DNA of 64,000 bases, taken from the NCBI RefSeq assembly GCF_030409555.1, contig NZ_JAUFPU010000005.1:1-64000 (forward strand). Reading direction: 5' to 3'. The position numbers were made by a program, and so were the translations under genes. The first letter of the stretch is position 1; every line of letters starts with the position of its first letter. Of the stretch, positions 1 to 8,270 are shown piece by piece. Under the pieces are notes generated by a model. That model did no database searches. It saw nothing but the letters and a program-made list of their open reading frames with translations, and was not told the DNA's origin. The stretch comes from Chitinimonas viridis. Its GTDB lineage: Bacteria > Pseudomonadota > Gammaproteobacteria > Burkholderiales > Chitinimonadaceae.

Positions 1-346
1 TTCTGGCTGGCGACGAAAGGGCGGCACTCTACCCGAGGCGGGTGAATGGTGGCAAGTCATTGTTATTGATAGATTTGCTGCAAAGCAGCAGGAATGAGGC
101 TGGGTGCGGGTTTCGGGGCAACCGCTGTATCGATGGTGGGGGCGATGTGCGATCACGTAAAAATACGTCTGCTTGTCTAACCCCTTCCCCATTGCTTCCT
201 GTATGTCTTCTTTTGCAACTTCCTCGGTGTGGCAGCCCGCGCCCAGATTTCGGGTCCGTACCAGTGGCCGGTTTGTGACCTGCCGGTTAGCGGAAGCCAT
301 TACTGGTAAAGCCAAAGGCGATATCCGGACCCGCAGCGGACGGCAG

Positions 347-718
347 ATGCTGATTGATACGGGGCTGACCGCGCATGAGCTGATGCTGGCTGCCCGCTTT
401 GCGGGTTGGGAAATCGAGATGAGTCGATTGCAGGCTTGGTGCAAACCGCCACTCAGTGGCGGCGATGTGGCCATCACCATACCGGAAATGGCTGCCCTGC
501 TCTGGGCCGTCGAGCGCATGCAGCGTGTGCTGCAGGCTGGCTATACACCGTCTGGCGATACACGTGAACGGGCATGCCGGCACTGTGGCCGTGGCTATCA
601 GCTCACGGGCTATAGCGTGGGCGAAACGGCGGTCGATGAATTGTATTGCCAGTGCGGGGAGCTGCTTCAGCGCGTCACGGGGGATTGTGTTTGGGGGGCG
701 CGCCACGAGAGTGCGTAA
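347..718 (+). CDS. Hypothetical protein with C-terminal Cys pairs
   Basis: I do not recognise this protein. From the ATG at 347 it gives about 123 residues. The first half is a predicted helical region resembling a small helix-turn-helix (TGLTAHELMLAARFAGWEIE). The C-terminal half has two short cysteine pairs (CRHCGRGY and YCQCGE) that could form a zinc knuckle, so a small DNA-binding regulator is possible. The frame stays open upstream to a TTG at 173, but that extension is low-complexity and lacks a convincing ribosome binding site, so I prefer 347. No Shine-Dalgarno is clear for 347 either. It stands alone, with no co-oriented neighbour for 300 bases. Confidence 0.45.
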   Translation: MLIDTGLTAHELMLAARFAGWEIEMSRLQAWCKPPLSGGDVAITIPEMAALLWAVERMQRVLQAGYTPSGDTRERACRHCGRGYQLTGYSVGETAVDELYCQCGELLQRVTGDCVWGARHESA

Positions 719-1013
719 CAAGGGTAGCCCGAATAGAAACCTTGCCATGAGCTACCCGCTGGTCAAATCCGATCAGCGAGGCGTCCACGAGTGCCAGTAC
801 GATGGGGGCTTGGCTGTTTGCGTAAAAAGCAATCACCGAGTGACGTTGTCGGGGATGCGATCTGCTAAATTGAGACCCAGTTCTAGCAAGGGTTTGCCGG
901 TTGCGACCAAGAATTTTTCATTTACTGTGGCACGGGATTCGGATCTTTGCGGTAACTGTGACACAGGGGTCATGAAAGCGTGTCAGAGATAGTGAAAAAC
1001 GCCTTATGAATCA
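719..1013. other. Gap without recognisable gene
   Basis: I see no supported gene here. The longest open frame lacks codon bias and family resemblance. Near the end lies a 10-bp perfect inverted repeat, TAGTGAAAAA at 990-999 and its complement at 1022-1031, which surrounds the likely start of the downstream LysR-type gene. It could be an operator or a remnant boundary. Confidence 0.5.
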
Positions 1014-1917
1014 ATGAGCCATTTTTCACTAACCTTGGCACCCGACAATACTCGATGAAGGCGGCTTCGAGCGCGCAGCCCAACACCTCCACCTATCACA
1101 AAGCGCCATCTCGCAGCGCCTGCGCACCTTGGAGCAGACCCTGGGCTGCGCCCTGCTGATACGCACATCGCCGCCACAGCCCACGGCGGCCGGCCATACC
1201 CTGCTGCGGCACATACGCCAGCTACGCCTGATGGAGGCAGCCGTGGCCGATCAGCTACGTCCGGCGCCGGGCCGCAACATCAGCCTCAGCGTGGCGGTAA
1301 ACGCCGACAGCCTGGCCACCTGGTTTCTGCCTGGCGTACAGCCAGCGTGCGCGCGCCAAAGCCTGCTGCTGGAGGTGATGCTCGATGACGAAAACTACAC
1401 ACACAGCTGGTTGCAGCGCGGTGAAGTCAGCGGCTGCATCACGGCCCTGGCCACACCACTGGCCGGGGGCGTGGCAGAACCCCTGGGCATGATGGAGTAT
1501 GCCTGCGTGGCCACCCGCTGCTTTGCCGCGCAATGGTTCCCCCACGGTTTACAGGGCCTGTGCTGGCAGCAGGCCCCCGCCATCAGTTTCAATCGCAAGG
1601 ACAGCCTGCACGCCCATTTTATCGAGCAGCATTTTGGCGTAACGGCAGCCCAGTTTCCGCGCCATCTGCTACCCTCGCCAGAGGCTTTCCTGTCTGCCAT
1701 ACGGCTGGGGCTGGGCTATGGTTTTGTGCCGGTATTGCAGTTGCCAAACCTGGCCCATGAGGCCGAGCTGGTCGAACTCGCCCCCGCGCAGCGCCAACGG
1801 GTGATGCTGTACTGGCAGCATTGGCGGCTGGAACCCGAAGCCGCACAGCGGCTGAGCCAGGCCGTCATGGCGGCAGGGCAGCAAGTCCTTGTTCAACTCC
1901 CCTACATCACGCACTGA
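1014..1917 (+). pseudogene. ArgP-type LysR regulator, frameshifted near its start
   Basis: The body is a LysR-type regulator of the ArgP/IciA group: the helix-turn-helix (GFERAAQHLHLSQSAISQRL) is followed by the ArgP-like signature LSVAVNADSLATWFLP and a full effector domain to 1917. The frame has an in-frame TAA at 1030-1032 and no ATG, GTG or TTG before the HTH; the first start in frame (TTG 1129) would delete the DNA-binding domain. In another frame, ATG 1014 begins MSHFSLTLA and runs into the right sequence if the four bases CCCG at 1041-1044 are skipped, giving a normal LysR N-terminus ending TLATILDEGGF. I infer a small insertion, a real frameshift or a sequencing error. It ends 2 bases before the CDF transporter, so the two are probably co-transcribed. 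Confidence 0.7.
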
Positions 1918-1919
1918 TC

Positions 1920-2813
1920 ATGTCCAGCCCGCACCCCGCACCATCCGGCCTGCAACCCCGCCACCTGGCCATGCTCTCCATCGCGGCGGCCTGCCTTACC
2001 CTGGGGCTGAAATTCTGGGCCTACCATCTGACCGGCTCGGTCGGTCTGTACTCCGATGCCATGGAGTCTTTCGTCAATCTGGCCGCCGCTATCGCAGCGC
2101 TCGTGGCGCTGACCATCGCCGCCCAGCCCGCCGACCCAGGCCACCCTTTCGGGCACGAAAAAGCCGAATACTTTGCCAGCGGTCTGGAAGGTGGTTTGAT
2201 CTTCGTCGCCGCTTTGGCCATCGCTTACGAAGCCGTGCAGCGGCTGCTGCATCCCGCGCCAGTGGCACAACTGGGCATGGGCATGCTGATTTCGTTGGTG
2301 GCCAGCGCCATCAATGGTGGGCTGGCCTGGCTGATGCTGGGCTACGCACGCAAGCACGACAGCATCGTGCTCGAAGCCGATGCCAAGCACCTGCTGACCG
2401 ATGTCTGGACCTCGGCCGGCGTTGTAGCCGCGCTTTGCCTGCTGCTGGTGCTGCCGCCGAGCTGGTGGTGGCTGGACCCCCTGATCGCCATCGTGGTGGC
2501 CGCCAACATTGTCCGTACCGGCGCCGACCTGCTGCGCCGATCGGCCGACGGCCTGATGGACGCCGCCCTGCCCGCCGAAGAGCAGGGCAGCATACGACGG
2601 ATACTGGAGCAGCAACTCGCCCCTGGCCTGCGTTACACCGGCCTGCGCACCCGCAAGGCAGGCAATCGGCGCTTTGTCGAATTCAAGCTGCTGGTGGCAC
2701 CCGCAATGACCGTGGCCGATAGCCATGCGCTCTGCGACACCCTGGAGGCGGCCATCATGGCTGAGCTGAACCGCTGCCAAGTCACTATCCATGTGGAACC
2801 ACTGACTTCCTGA
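1920..2813 (+). CDS. Cation diffusion facilitator (CDF) transporter
   Basis: A 297-residue inner-membrane divalent-cation/proton antiporter of the CDF family, which exports metals such as Zn, Fe, Mn or Co. About five to six hydrophobic helices fill residues 17-205, followed by a cytoplasmic ferredoxin-like domain (about 215-297). The metal-site signatures are visible: Asp46 in YSDAMESFVN (helix 2) and His157/Asp161 in HLLTD (helix 5), the HxxxD expected of CDF proteins. Four residues after Asp46 is Ser, not the second Asp of FieF, so metal specificity probably differs. The ATG follows the upstream LysR-type stop by two bases. A strong hairpin with T-run follows the stop. Confidence 0.88.
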   Translation: MSSPHPAPSGLQPRHLAMLSIAAACLTLGLKFWAYHLTGSVGLYSDAMESFVNLAAAIAALVALTIAAQPADPGHPFGHEKAEYFASGLEGGLIFVAALAIAYEAVQRLLHPAPVAQLGMGMLISLVASAINGGLAWLMLGYARKHDSIVLEADAKHLLTDVWTSAGVVAALCLLLVLPPSWWWLDPLIAIVVAANIVRTGADLLRRSADGLMDAALPAEEQGSIRRILEQQLAPGLRYTGLRTRKAGNRRFVEFKLLVAPAMTVADSHALCDTLEAAIMAELNRCQVTIHVEPLTS

Positions 2814-2837
2814 TCTCCTCGCTGGGCCGCTGGACGC

Positions 2838-2867
2838 AAAAAGGCCGGTCTCATCACCGGCCTTTTT
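2838..2867. terminator. Bidirectional intrinsic terminator
   Basis: A GC-rich stem (AAAAAGGCCGGT / ACCGGCCTTTTT) with a short loop and A/T runs on both sides. It lies between the convergent CDF transporter and PhoX-type gene and can serve both. Confidence 0.85.
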
Positions 2868-2899
2868 GTCCATGCCGTCCTGTCGGCGTGTTACACAAG

Positions 2900-4870
2900 C
2901 TACAGGCCGATTACACCGCCATCGAGCTTACGCACCACCACGGTTGCCGAGCGTGGCCGGCCTGCTGGATTGGCATCGGGCCAGGCAGAAACCGCCGTCG
3001 GCTTGGCAGGATCCGACACTTCGCTGGCCGGTTCGCCAGGATGCTGGATATTGATGAACAGCGTGGTTTGATCGGGAGTGAAACTGATACCGGTGATCTC
3101 ACTGCCATTCGGGCCGGTCAGGAAGCGCCGAACCTCGCCAGTCTCGGGCAGCGCGGCCAGCATCATGTTGTTGCCCATGCCCGCATATTCCTTCTGGTTC
3201 AGTATGCTGGTGCTGATGTCGGTCTGTATCCAGAGGATGCCGCTATCTGAGAAGGCCAGGCCATCGGGGCTGCCAAACAGATCGCCCAGCTGCTTGTGGT
3301 TCTTGTGCTCTTCGGCTGCCGCATCAGGCCGGCCACCCATGGCGAAGATATCCCACTTGAAATCTGCTGCGGCCACATCGCCGTCGCGCTCCTGCCAGCG
3401 GATGATCTGGCCGAACAGGTTGTTCTTGCGTGGATTCGCGGCATCCACTCCAGGCTTGCCCTCCGCGCCGCGCTGGTTGTTGTTGGTGAGCGTGCAGTAG
3501 ACCTCACCCGCCTTGTGCGGGTTGACCGATATCCATTCCGGCCTGTCCATCTTGGTGGCACCCACCAGATCAGCCGCCAGGCGGGTCTTGATCAACAGCT
3601 CACCCTGGCTGGCGAAGCCCTTGTCGGCCGTCAGGCCGTTCTTGCCCTGGGTCAGTTCCAGCCAGCTGCCGCTGCCATCCTCGTTGAAGCGGGCCACATA
3701 CAGCGTGCCTTCGTCCAGCAGATCGCGGTTGGCCTTGCGGTTCTTGGGGTTCCAGGCCTTGGCACTGACAAACTTGTAGATGTACTCGAAGCGCTGGTCA
3801 TCACCCATATAGATCACCACCCGGCCATCCTTGGCCAGTGCAGGCGTCGCCCCTTCGTGCTTGATGCGCCCCAGGGCGGTACGCTTCACCGGCTTGGAAG
3901 CGGGATCATAGGGGTCGATCTCTACCACCCAGCCAAAGCGGTTGATCTCGTTGCGATTGATCTGCCTGTCCCAGCGCAGGTCGATATCGGCCCACTTGTA
4001 GAGCTTTTCTTCGTCCTGCACGCCATAGCGGGTCTTGTTGAAATCGTGATCCTGCTTCTGGCTGAAATCACAGAAAGCAGCGTCGAAGTTCTCTTCGCAG
4101 GTCAGATAGGTACCCCAAGGCGTCCAGCCATTGGCGCAGTTGTTAAAGGTACCCAGCACTTCACGCCCTGTGGGGTCGTCCTGGGTCTGCATCAGCGGAT
4201 GGCCAGCGGCCGGCCCCTGCAGCGCCATCGGCGTCTCCAGCGTGATGCGGCGGGCATAGCGGGAAGGACGCACCACCTGCCAGCTGCCGTCTTTCTGCTT
4301 GGCCACCTCAATCACCGATGCCCCTACCGCCGCCAACGCCTTCTTGTACTTCTCTTCGGTCATCTGCTTGTTGCCGTCAGTCGTCAGCAAACCCGGATCA
4401 ATGTACTCGTGATTCATGCACAGCAGGCCATGCTTGGCTGCCCGCGAGCCCATGGGCAACGGAAAGAAGTGCATGCCATCATGGTGCATGCCGGCCTGCA
4501 CCCCCTGCTCTGCCGCACTGTTGCTGGCATCGTGCTTGAAAGCCGGCATATTGCCCTTGATGCCGACGGGGTCACCCCAGGCATAGAGCACTTCTGCCGT
4601 GTAGCCATCGGGTACCACCACCTTGTCAGCGTTCGAGAACGGCACGGATTGGAAACCCAGGGCCGTGGCCTTGCGCGGCATGGCCGGCAGCACGGGCTTG
4701 GCCGCCTGCGCCTGCATGGGTAACAGTCCGGCGAACAGGCCCGCCGCCGACAGGCTGGCGCCGCCGGCCAGCACGGTACGGCGGCTCAGATGGGCATCGA
4801 TCAATTGCGACAGGCTGGGATTATCCGAGCCATTGCTGACCAGCTCGTCGTGTTTGTTGAGGTGCGACAT
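2900..4870 (-). CDS. PhoX-type alkaline phosphatase (DUF839), Tat-exported
   Basis: A 656-residue protein of the PhoX/DUF839 family, calcium/iron-dependent phosphatases that release phosphate from organic esters outside the cytoplasm. The N-terminus has a twin-arginine motif (SRRTVLAGG, residues 29-37), a hydrophobic stretch and a probable cleavage site after AQA near residue 53, so export folded through Tat is expected. Family-like segments include HDGMHFFPLP, LLCMNHEY, NCANGWTPWGTYLTCEEN and SPDGLAFSDSGILWIQTD. The ATG at 4870 is chosen because it places the Tat motif correctly; longer frames only add low-quality sequence. A Pho box with a matching -10 lies 49 bases upstream, so PhoB control under phosphate limitation is likely. 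The gene appears monocistronic. Confidence 0.88.
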   Translation of the reverse strand: MSHLNKHDELVSNGSDNPSLSQLIDAHLSRRTVLAGGASLSAAGLFAGLLPMQAQAAKPVLPAMPRKATALGFQSVPFSNADKVVVPDGYTAEVLYAWGDPVGIKGNMPAFKHDASNSAAEQGVQAGMHHDGMHFFPLPMGSRAAKHGLLCMNHEYIDPGLLTTDGNKQMTEEKYKKALAAVGASVIEVAKQKDGSWQVVRPSRYARRITLETPMALQGPAAGHPLMQTQDDPTGREVLGTFNNCANGWTPWGTYLTCEENFDAAFCDFSQKQDHDFNKTRYGVQDEEKLYKWADIDLRWDRQINRNEINRFGWVVEIDPYDPASKPVKRTALGRIKHEGATPALAKDGRVVIYMGDDQRFEYIYKFVSAKAWNPKNRKANRDLLDEGTLYVARFNEDGSGSWLELTQGKNGLTADKGFASQGELLIKTRLAADLVGATKMDRPEWISVNPHKAGEVYCTLTNNNQRGAEGKPGVDAANPRKNNLFGQIIRWQERDGDVAAADFKWDIFAMGGRPDAAAEEHKNHKQLGDLFGSPDGLAFSDSGILWIQTDISTSILNQKEYAGMGNNMMLAALPETGEVRRFLTGPNGSEITGISFTPDQTTLFINIQHPGEPASEVSDPAKPTAVSAWPDANPAGRPRSATVVVRKLDGGVIGL

Positions 4871-4905
4871 GGGGCGCGTCCTGATCGGGAAGAAGACGCA
4901 GCACG

Positions 4906-4936
4906 CTAATACCGGAGCATGACAGGACCGTGACAG
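4906..4936 (-). promoter_or_regulatory. Pho box and -10 of the phoX-type gene
   Basis: Read on the minus strand, 4936 to 4919 is CTGTCAC-GGTC-CTGTCAT, two 7-base CTGTCA repeats at 11-base spacing, matching the PhoB consensus almost exactly. TATTAG at 4911-4906 follows at the distance expected for a -10 when the Pho box replaces the -35. It sits directly before the PhoX-type start. Confidence 0.8.
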
Positions 4937-5094
4937 ACAGCACACACAGGGCCACATGGTGACTTCCTGTTGCAGACACGCCATACAGAAAACCCCGCAA
5001 GGGGTGACACCAGGCAGACACTGGAGCCAGCCGTACAGCCACAGCACAACAGCTGGGCAACAGACAACACCGCGCGCAACCCGGCACCTGCTGG

Positions 5095-6390
5095 CTAGTG
5101 ACAGGCCTGCCGCAACCAGGTCTCCATATCCCGCAGGACCACCGCCAAGGCATCGGCCTGCCAGCGGCTGCCGTCGTAGTTGATGTTCAAACCCAGCCTG
5201 CCGGCATGGGTGGTCACGGCGGTGAACAGGGGTTGATTCGGCATGGGGAACAGCACAAAGCCCACATCATCGAGCGCCAGCGGGTAATCCCCCGCCAGCG
5301 CCAGCCTGCCAACATTGCTGACCAAGCTGGTCTGTGGGCTGGCCGCCAGTAATTCGGTAAACCGTAGCTGCCCTTGCTCCCCCGCGCCAAGGCGTGCGGC
5401 GCCAGGCATCAAGCGGTAGAGCAGATGCCCGTCACCACGCTGCAGGCAATGCTTGAGGTCGGCCGACAATGTGCGCGCCAGGGTCCAGAAATCCAGGCCC
5501 GAAGCCACGCGGGCGCGGCTGGTCAGCAAGGTCACGCCAAAGGCCGGGGTATCCGCCGCCAGCCGATGGGCCAGCTGGCTGCGCAGATCCACCGGGCTGG
5601 TCAATGCCAGGGTATGGGCATCTCCATCAGCAAAACGCCCGTACAAGGCCTGCAGTTGTGCCGCGCAGATGGCGCCATGCACGGTGGTGGCCGCCGCCCG
5701 CGCCCGGTGCTGCAGGCAGTCCAACTCAGTCACATCCAGTTGCAGCACATGCGTAGCAGGCTGCAGCGCCTGGTTTGAATGACCATCGTAACCCGGCAGT
5801 TCAGCCGGTTTGCCCAGCGGCCCGAACTCGGCCTTGCGCGCAGCCTTGATCGCCTGCGCCGCCGCCTCTCCCGCTTGGTCCTGCCATGCGGCGGGATAGC
5901 ATGCGTGCAGCGGCATTGCCGGCAGCCTGGATGGCGCAGTGGTCTGCCGCTTGACCGCCAAGGCCAGCAATTCAAGCAGCAATGCCAGGCCAGAACGGCC
6001 ATCCGCCACGCTATGGTGGAACAGCAGTGCCAAGCGCCAGCGCCCGTCAGGCCAACGCTGCCATAGCACCCGCCACAAGGGGGCGCTATCGAGGTCGAAG
6101 GGTTGCACCACCCACCGCGCCAGCGCCTGCCTGCCGTCATCCGCCGGATGGCTGATGTCCAGCCCCACCGCGCCTGCCTGGGGTACAAATTGCAGCTGCT
6201 CTGCCATATCAAGATGGATGGCCACATTGAGCAGAGGATGAGCCGCCTGGACAGCCTGTAGCGCCGCCCGCAAGGCCTCTTCTTCCAGCACCGTCTGCCC
6301 CTCGGCGTAGACGGCAAAGTTCATGGACGACACCCGATCCAGCATCCAGAACAGGGACTCGGCGGGGTCCAGCGGTCGTGCGATAGACAT
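5095..6390 (-). CDS. Stand-alone condensation/acyltransferase-fold protein
   Basis: A 431-residue protein with the chloramphenicol-acetyltransferase-like fold shared by NRPS condensation domains, wax-ester synthases and polyketide-associated acyltransferases. The catalytic motif HHSVADG is at residues 125-131, with His126 as the probable base. The N-terminus (ARPLDPAESLFWMLDRVSSM) resembles the PLDxxE-type opening of PapA/WES-like proteins. Later conserved-looking stretches include SPVDLRSQL and TSLVSNVGRL. No carrier protein, adenylation domain or polyketide synthase is nearby, so it probably acylates a small molecule or lipid using CoA or ACP donors; the substrate cannot be read from sequence. 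The ATG at 6390 is preferred because homology-like sequence begins there. Confidence 0.7.
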   Translation of the reverse strand: MSIARPLDPAESLFWMLDRVSSMNFAVYAEGQTVLEEEALRAALQAVQAAHPLLNVAIHLDMAEQLQFVPQAGAVGLDISHPADDGRQALARWVVQPFDLDSAPLWRVLWQRWPDGRWRLALLFHHSVADGRSGLALLLELLALAVKRQTTAPSRLPAMPLHACYPAAWQDQAGEAAAQAIKAARKAEFGPLGKPAELPGYDGHSNQALQPATHVLQLDVTELDCLQHRARAAATTVHGAICAAQLQALYGRFADGDAHTLALTSPVDLRSQLAHRLAADTPAFGVTLLTSRARVASGLDFWTLARTLSADLKHCLQRGDGHLLYRLMPGAARLGAGEQGQLRFTELLAASPQTSLVSNVGRLALAGDYPLALDDVGFVLFPMPNQPLFTAVTTHAGRLGLNINYDGSRWQADALAVVLRDMETWLRQACH

Positions 6391-6606
6391 GGCGGCAAAC
6401 CTGGGCGGCAAGGCCACCACTATAACCAGCACCTGCCGGCTTGGCAGCAGTTTTACGGGGTGCGGCGCGTGGCGCGCGGGGTGCGGCATTGCCCGCCAGT
6501 CAGCCAACACCAGGCGAGCAGGCCGGCAACCCTCACTAGGGCTGCATTCTGGTATTCAACGATCTGAATTCATCACAGGCTGTAACCCGGCTCGAAGCGA
6601 CTGCTG

Positions 6607-6903
6607 TCACTGCTCTGTCATCTCGTAGCTCATCTTGAGCAGACCGGTGATCAGGGTCGCCAGCACCGTCGCCAGTGTCGCCCCCGCCAACCAGGACCAA
6701 TATGGCAGCACGGGCGCCAGCAGCGACTCGGACAGCACCCCGACATTGACCAGCAGCACCAGGATAAACAAGGCAATGCCCGCAAACACCAGCAGCAACG
6801 TCAGTTTCAGCAAGCGGCCAGCCCAGCGGTCTGCCTTCTGCGCCGGGCTTATCTCCTGCGCGATCAGCCCCGCCAGCGGGTCTATCCTGTCTGTTTTGCT
6901 CAT
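6607..6903 (-). CDS. Small two-helix membrane protein
   Basis: A 98-residue protein with a charged N-terminus and two hydrophobic segments (about residues 31-54 and 67-90), so an inner-membrane protein. I do not recognise the family. Composition and codon use match the neighbourhood, supporting a real gene. It is separated from the condensation-like gene by about 215 bases. Confidence 0.6.
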   Translation of the reverse strand: MSKTDRIDPLAGLIAQEISPAQKADRWAGRLLKLTLLLVFAGIALFILVLLVNVGVLSESLLAPVLPYWSWLAGATLATVLATLITGLLKMSYEMTEQ

Positions 6904-7307
6904 GGCCGCCCCCTTTTCTCGCTAGTGTGTAACAACTCAGACAGCATAGCCGGGCTGGCGCCAGTTGCCAGCCGCTTCAGGCGCTAGCGACACTACAGGC
7001 TGGCTGGATGCAACAGCCAATTGCAGCGCGCTCACAAGACTAACCCAGGGTAGATGCAATCGCTCATCTGCAGGCTTTGATTGGCTAGCCTCCCCGTTGC
7101 GCCAGTCTAACTCGCCACACCACTCCCGCCGCCAACCGCTGGCCACTTTACGATAATAATCAATTACTTAAAATCTCGCCCCGGCCCTCTCTCGCGGTGT
7201 ATCGAATCCAGAAGCACCGTACCCAGAACCGCAAGCAGAATCCTTCCCACAGGTTTTTCAAGCTCGCGTAATCTTGCACCGCCAGTTACCCCCCTGATGC
7301 CACACTT
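6904..7307. other. Gap between small membrane gene and repeat element
   Basis: No gene is supported. The first 250 bases are GC-rich. An AT-rich patch around 7150-7175 (ATAATAATCAATTACTTAAAA) could contain a promoter, though no gene clearly starts from it. Confidence 0.4.
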
Positions 7308-7409
7308 AGAGCTTGCTCAAAGTCTTTTCACCGTGTCGCGGCCCGCAGGGCTCGCAGCCCTGCCGGATGAAGGGCAAGGCGCGAGACAAAAAGACCTTGA
7401 ACAGGCTCT
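7308..7409. repeat. ~102-bp element with terminal inverted repeats (MITE-like)
   Basis: The ends are 21-base imperfect inverted repeats (left begins AGAGCTTGCTCAAAG, 7308-7328; right is its complement, 7389-7409; 18 of 21 match). Inner pairings continue (GTCGCG with CGCGAGAC; a GCAGGGCT/AGCCCTGC hairpin). It has no coding capacity and ends 15 bases from the 3' end of the sulfurtransferase gene. It resembles a miniature non-autonomous transposable element or a dispersed hairpin repeat that may also act as a terminator. Confidence 0.6.
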
Positions 7410-7424
7410 GAGGCCCTTTGGCAT

Positions 7425-8270
7425 TTATTCAGCGCCGACAGCAACCGGCCTATCCGGGCTGCTGCACCATTCGCTCCAGGAACCGGGATACAGCCGTGCG
7501 CCAGGTAAACCCGCCACTTCCAGCGCCAGCAGATTGTGGCAGGCCGTGACGCCGGAACCACATTGCTGCACCGTATCGTGCGCATCCTGCCCGGCCAGCA
7601 AAGCCTGCCATTCGGCGCGCAACTCACCTGCCGGCTTGAAACAGCCGTCAGCCTGCAGATTAAGCTGAAAGAAGCGATTCAGCGCCCCAGGGATATGGCC
7701 TGCCACCGGGTCTATGGTCTCGCCCTCGCCGGCATATCGACCTGGTGCGCGTGCATCGACCACGGTGAAGTCGCCCCTATCCAGGTTGGCCAGCACGGTA
7801 TCAACGTCAACTATCCAGCCATCCTGCACCCTGGCACTGAGCTGCTGTGCCGGCAAGGCAGGCACGCTGCTGTCCATGCCGCCGCCTGCGGCCAGCCAAG
7901 CGGGCAGGCCACCATCGAGCACCTGCACCGTCTCATGCCCCAGCCAGCGCAGCAGCCACCACAACCTGGCGGCATAGGGGCCGCCGTGGGCATCGTAGGC
8001 CACCACGTGGCTGTCACCACCTATGCCCAGTTGCCCCAGCCGGTCAGCCAGCGCTGCAGGATCTGGCAGCGGATGGCGGCCGTTGCTACCGGTCTTGCTG
8101 CCAGACAGGTCTGCGTCCAGATGGGCAAACACTGCACCCGGCAGATGGCCCAGGGCATAGGCCTCACGACCGGCCTGCGGATTCATCAGGTCGTGCCGGC
8201 AATCCACCAGCACCACCTTGGCGCGCCCTTGCAGCGCCAATAGTTCTGTTACGGAAATCAGGGGGGACAT
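7425..8270 (-). CDS. sseA: Mercaptopyruvate/thiosulfate sulfurtransferase
   Basis: A 281-residue protein of two rhodanese domains: an inactive N-terminal domain (about 1-130) and a catalytic C-terminal domain (about 150-281). The active-site loop is CGSGVTA with Cys237, the loop typical of 3-mercaptopyruvate sulfurtransferase (SseA) rather than of thiosulfate rhodanese. It transfers sulfane sulfur from 3-mercaptopyruvate to acceptors such as thiols or cyanide in the cytoplasm. Its start overlaps the end of the DMT transporter gene by 13 bases, so the two are translated as one unit. A MITE-like repeat follows the stop. Confidence 0.9.
   Translation of the reverse strand: MSPLISVTELLALQGRAKVVLVDCRHDLMNPQAGREAYALGHLPGAVFAHLDADLSGSKTGSNGRHPLPDPAALADRLGQLGIGGDSHVVAYDAHGGPYAARLWWLLRWLGHETVQVLDGGLPAWLAAGGGMDSSVPALPAQQLSARVQDGWIVDVDTVLANLDRGDFTVVDARAPGRYAGEGETIDPVAGHIPGALNRFFQLNLQADGCFKPAGELRAEWQALLAGQDAHDTVQQCGSGVTACHNLLALEVAGLPGARLYPGSWSEWCSSPDRPVAVGAE

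Noticed and set aside
456-992. Plus-strand frame overlapping the small hypothetical gene at the left end
   Set aside because: Frame 347-718 has better codon pattern and a plausible domain; the overlapping frame looks like a shadow.
3296-4723. 475-codon plus-strand frame inside the PhoX-type gene
   Set aside because: It is antisense to a clear 656-residue Tat-exported phosphatase and has no motif of its own.
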